From assembly GCF_003353055.1 (NCBI RefSeq), contig NZ_QKWJ01000008.1, forward strand, positions 124,001 to 188,000: a stretch of 64,000 nucleotides of DNA, given 5' to 3'. The translations under genes and the position numbers were made by a program. Below are positions 62,245 through 64,000 of this stretch, in pieces (within the stretch, counting starts at the first letter, position 1; every line of letters starts with the position of its first letter). The stretch comes from Cupriavidus lacunae (lineage in GTDB: Bacteria; Pseudomonadota; Gammaproteobacteria; Burkholderiales; Burkholderiaceae). Below the pieces are notes generated by a model. The model was not told the origin of the DNA, did not search any database, and worked only from the letters and a program-made list of their open reading frames with translations.

Positions 62245-64000
62245 TCAGCGGGACGGGGCAACGGCGATGCCGGGCAGCAGCGTGACCTGCAGCACCACCA
62301 GCGCGCCGAGCGTGCCGCGATGGTCGGCGCGGCCAGTGGCCGAATGTACGGAATGCGCGGCCACGCCGGCGATGGCCTCGGCCACCGCGGCGGCCAGTCC
62401 CGCCGGCGCCGGCACGGCATGGCCCGCGCGCAGCCGCGCCCGGAAATGCCGGGCCACCGCGGCCAGCACGCGGCGCACGGGCTTGCGCGCCGGCGTCGGC
62501 AAGGCCGGCAGCGCCTTCTGCAACGCCAGCGCGCAGTAGCCGACCTGCAGCGCATGGAAGCCGTCTGAGGACAAGGGATCGCCGGCGGCGCCCAGGCGCG
62601 GCACCAGCTGGCCTAGTCGATCCAGCATGCGCGCGCCGAGCCGCGCATCGCCATCGGCCGCGCGCAGCGTGGCCGCCTGCGCCAGGTCCTGCCAGCTCGC
62701 GCGCACCAGCCGGTGGGCCGCGGCGCGCGCACCGAACGGGCGCACCGCCACCGACCACAGCGGCGCGAACAGCATCGCCGCCGCGCTGGCCAGGCAGGTA
62801 TTGAAGGTGCCGAGAAAGTCCACGTCGAACACCGTCTGGACGTTGGCGAACGACGCCGTGTTGACCGACAGCAGCATCGCGATCAACTGGAAGCCCGGGC
62901 GCGCGATCAGCAGGCCGATGCCGAGATAGGGCAGCGCCAGCATCGCGGCCAGCGCTTCAAAGGTGTGCGCCTGCGGCACCACCACGAACAGGTAGCCCGA
63001 CGACACCAGCAGGCAGACCGTGCTCCAGCGCAGGAAGGCGCCGGCCATGCGGCGCGGCTCGTCGATGGCGGCGAAGAAGCAGCAGGCGATCGATGCCACC
63101 GCGACCGCGCCGGCACCTTCCTCCCAGCCCGAGAAAATCCACAGCAGCCCCGCGCAGAACACCGCCAGGCCGCTGGACACGGCGCCGAACAGCAGCATGC
63201 CGTGGTCATGGTGATGGCCGGCAGCCTCCGGCGCCGGATCGCCGCGCAGCAGCGGCGCGCCGGCGCTGCGGTCGCCGATGCCTTGCTGCAGGGCCCGGCA
63301 TTCGGCGTACAGGGTGCACAGGCGCTGCAGCTGGTCCGCCGCGGTGGCGGCGAGGCCGGCATGCCAGTCGGCCGCGCCGGCGCGGGGATCGGCAAGCCAG
63401 CCGCCCATGGTCGCGGGACCTGGCGTGGCAGCATCGGCGCCGAGCCAGGCTGTCGTTGCCGCCAGCGCCTCGCGCAGGTTTGGCGGGATGCCGCCGGGAT
63501 GGCTGCGCAGCGCCTGCAGCACGCTTTCCAGCGACGACAGCAGTGGCATCAGCATGGTCATGCGCTGGCGCAGCGCGCGGGCGTGGCGCAGGGTGTGGCT
63601 GCCCTCGGTGTCATAGGCCAGCTGGCTGATCAGCTGGTCCAGCGCCAGGATGTCGGCGGCGAGCCGGTGGCGGCTGTCGTCGGCACGCGGGCTGCCGGCG
63701 AGGATGTCGGAAGCCCAGGCCGCCGCGTCGGCCAGCCAGGTGGCCGCGCGGGCCCGCAATGCCGGCGCGACCTTGGCCGGAAACACCACCGAGCCCACCA
63801 GCCCGGCGCAGACGATGCCGATCACGATCTCCTCGATGCGCGCCACGGCAATATCGAAGATCTGCGCCGGCTGGCTGACTGCCGGCAACGCCACGATCGG
63901 CAGGGTGTAGGCCGCCAGCAGGCAGATATAGCTGCGCGGCGTGCGCTGCAGCAGCGACAGGTACACCAGCACGGTGATCCACAGCGCGATCGCGCCCATC
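62245..64000 (-). CDS. FUSC/AaeB-family aromatic acid exporter (N-terminus outside window)
   Basis: At least 585 residues of a two-half membrane protein are visible, and the reading frame stays open at the window edge, so the N-terminus is missing. The visible part contains the end of the first helix group, a cytoplasmic domain, a second set of about five helices (LFGAVSSGLAVFCAGLLWIFSGWEEG ... NTASFANVQTVF), and a second cytoplasmic domain. AaeB-type proteins export hydroxybenzoates and related aromatic acids. It is the first visible gene of the pump-DUF1656-HlyD-NodT operon. Confidence 0.88.
   Translation of the reverse strand, partial: MGAIALWITVLVYLSLLQRTPRSYICLLAAYTLPIVALPAVSQPAQIFDIAVARIEEIVIGIVCAGLVGSVVFPAKVAPALRARAATWLADAAAWASDILAGSPRADDSRHRLAADILALDQLISQLAYDTEGSHTLRHARALRQRMTMLMPLLSSLESVLQALRSHPGGIPPNLREALAATTAWLGADAATPGPATMGGWLADPRAGAADWHAGLAATAADQLQRLCTLYAECRALQQGIGDRSAGAPLLRGDPAPEAAGHHHDHGMLLFGAVSSGLAVFCAGLLWIFSGWEEGAGAVAVASIACCFFAAIDEPRRMAGAFLRWSTVCLLVSSGYLFVVVPQAHTFEALAAMLALPYLGIGLLIARPGFQLIAMLLSVNTASFANVQTVFDVDFLGTFNTCLASAAAMLFAPLWSVAVRPFGARAAAHRLVRASWQDLAQAATLRAADGDARLGARMLDRLGQLVPRLGAAGDPLSSDGFHALQVGYCALALQKALPALPTPARKPVRRVLAAVARHFRARLRAGHAVPAPAGLAAAVAEAIAGVAAHSVHSATGRADHRGTLGALVVLQVTLLPGIAVAPSR

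Overview
The window is GC-rich DNA (about two-thirds G+C by eye) from a Gram-negative betaproteobacterium. Cupriavidus, or close Ralstonia relatives, is the best guess. The clues are the opgGH pair, an HU protein with an Ala/Lys-rich arm, a DUF746 protein of a type typical of Ralstonia/Cupriavidus, several CzcCBA/Aae-type efflux sets and many acyl-CoA ligase/SDR genes. I see no rRNA, tRNA, CRISPR array or complete insertion sequence. The genus call is an inference from protein character, not from a marker gene.

Layout. 0-3.8 kb: the end of a surface-adhesin-E-like gene, a small secreted protein, a decayed mechanosensitive-channel pseudogene, a 17-kDa-antigen-like protein and a secreted protein made of eight 12-residue repeats. 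4-8.4 kb: opgG-opgH for osmoregulated periplasmic glucans. 8.4-14.9 kb: a Bcr/CflA drug exporter, an intact MscS-type channel, an ammonium transporter, HU, a thioesterase and CreA. 14.9-20.3 kb (minus strand): acid phosphatase, acyl-CoA ligase, SDR, arylamine N-acetyltransferase and a Crp/Fnr regulator. 20.5-26.4 kb: an Mpo1-like protein, a PepSY-regulator-kinase operon, the extended HU protein, an isomerase, MgtC and a HAD-like protein. 26.6-33.8 kb: chemoreceptor, EAL-CBS-GGDEF protein, an atypical response regulator, cardiolipin synthase and a TetR regulator. 34-37.6 kb: small proteins, then a divergent tyrosine recombinase/KfrA-like pair around an AT-rich promoter. 37.8-42.7 kb: patatin-barrel protein, a Cys-nucleophile hydrolase and a MASE1-PAS membrane sensor. 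42.9-48.9 kb: a CBA-type RND efflux operon. 49-54 kb: DUF746 protein, a divergent two-component pair and another acyl-CoA ligase. 54-64 kb: a nuclease-helicase behind a LexA box, thioredoxin-like, VOC, LysR and cupin genes, small secreted proteins, and an Aae-type FUSC/DUF1656/HlyD/outer-membrane efflux operon running off the right edge.

The themes are envelope homeostasis (glucans, channels, cardiolipin, three efflux sets) and signalling. The least explained parts lie between genes. One is a structured small-RNA candidate at 24620-24708 behind an FNR-type site placed where a class II activator would bind. Another is a pair of matching palindrome-plus-promoter modules, at 31289-31337 and 33943-33994; the second appears to drive a minus-strand small-RNA candidate ending in a strong terminator. 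A third is a Crp-type palindrome between the Crp/Fnr gene and the Mpo1-like gene. The recombinase/KfrA pair is the best candidate for an uncharacterised protein system.
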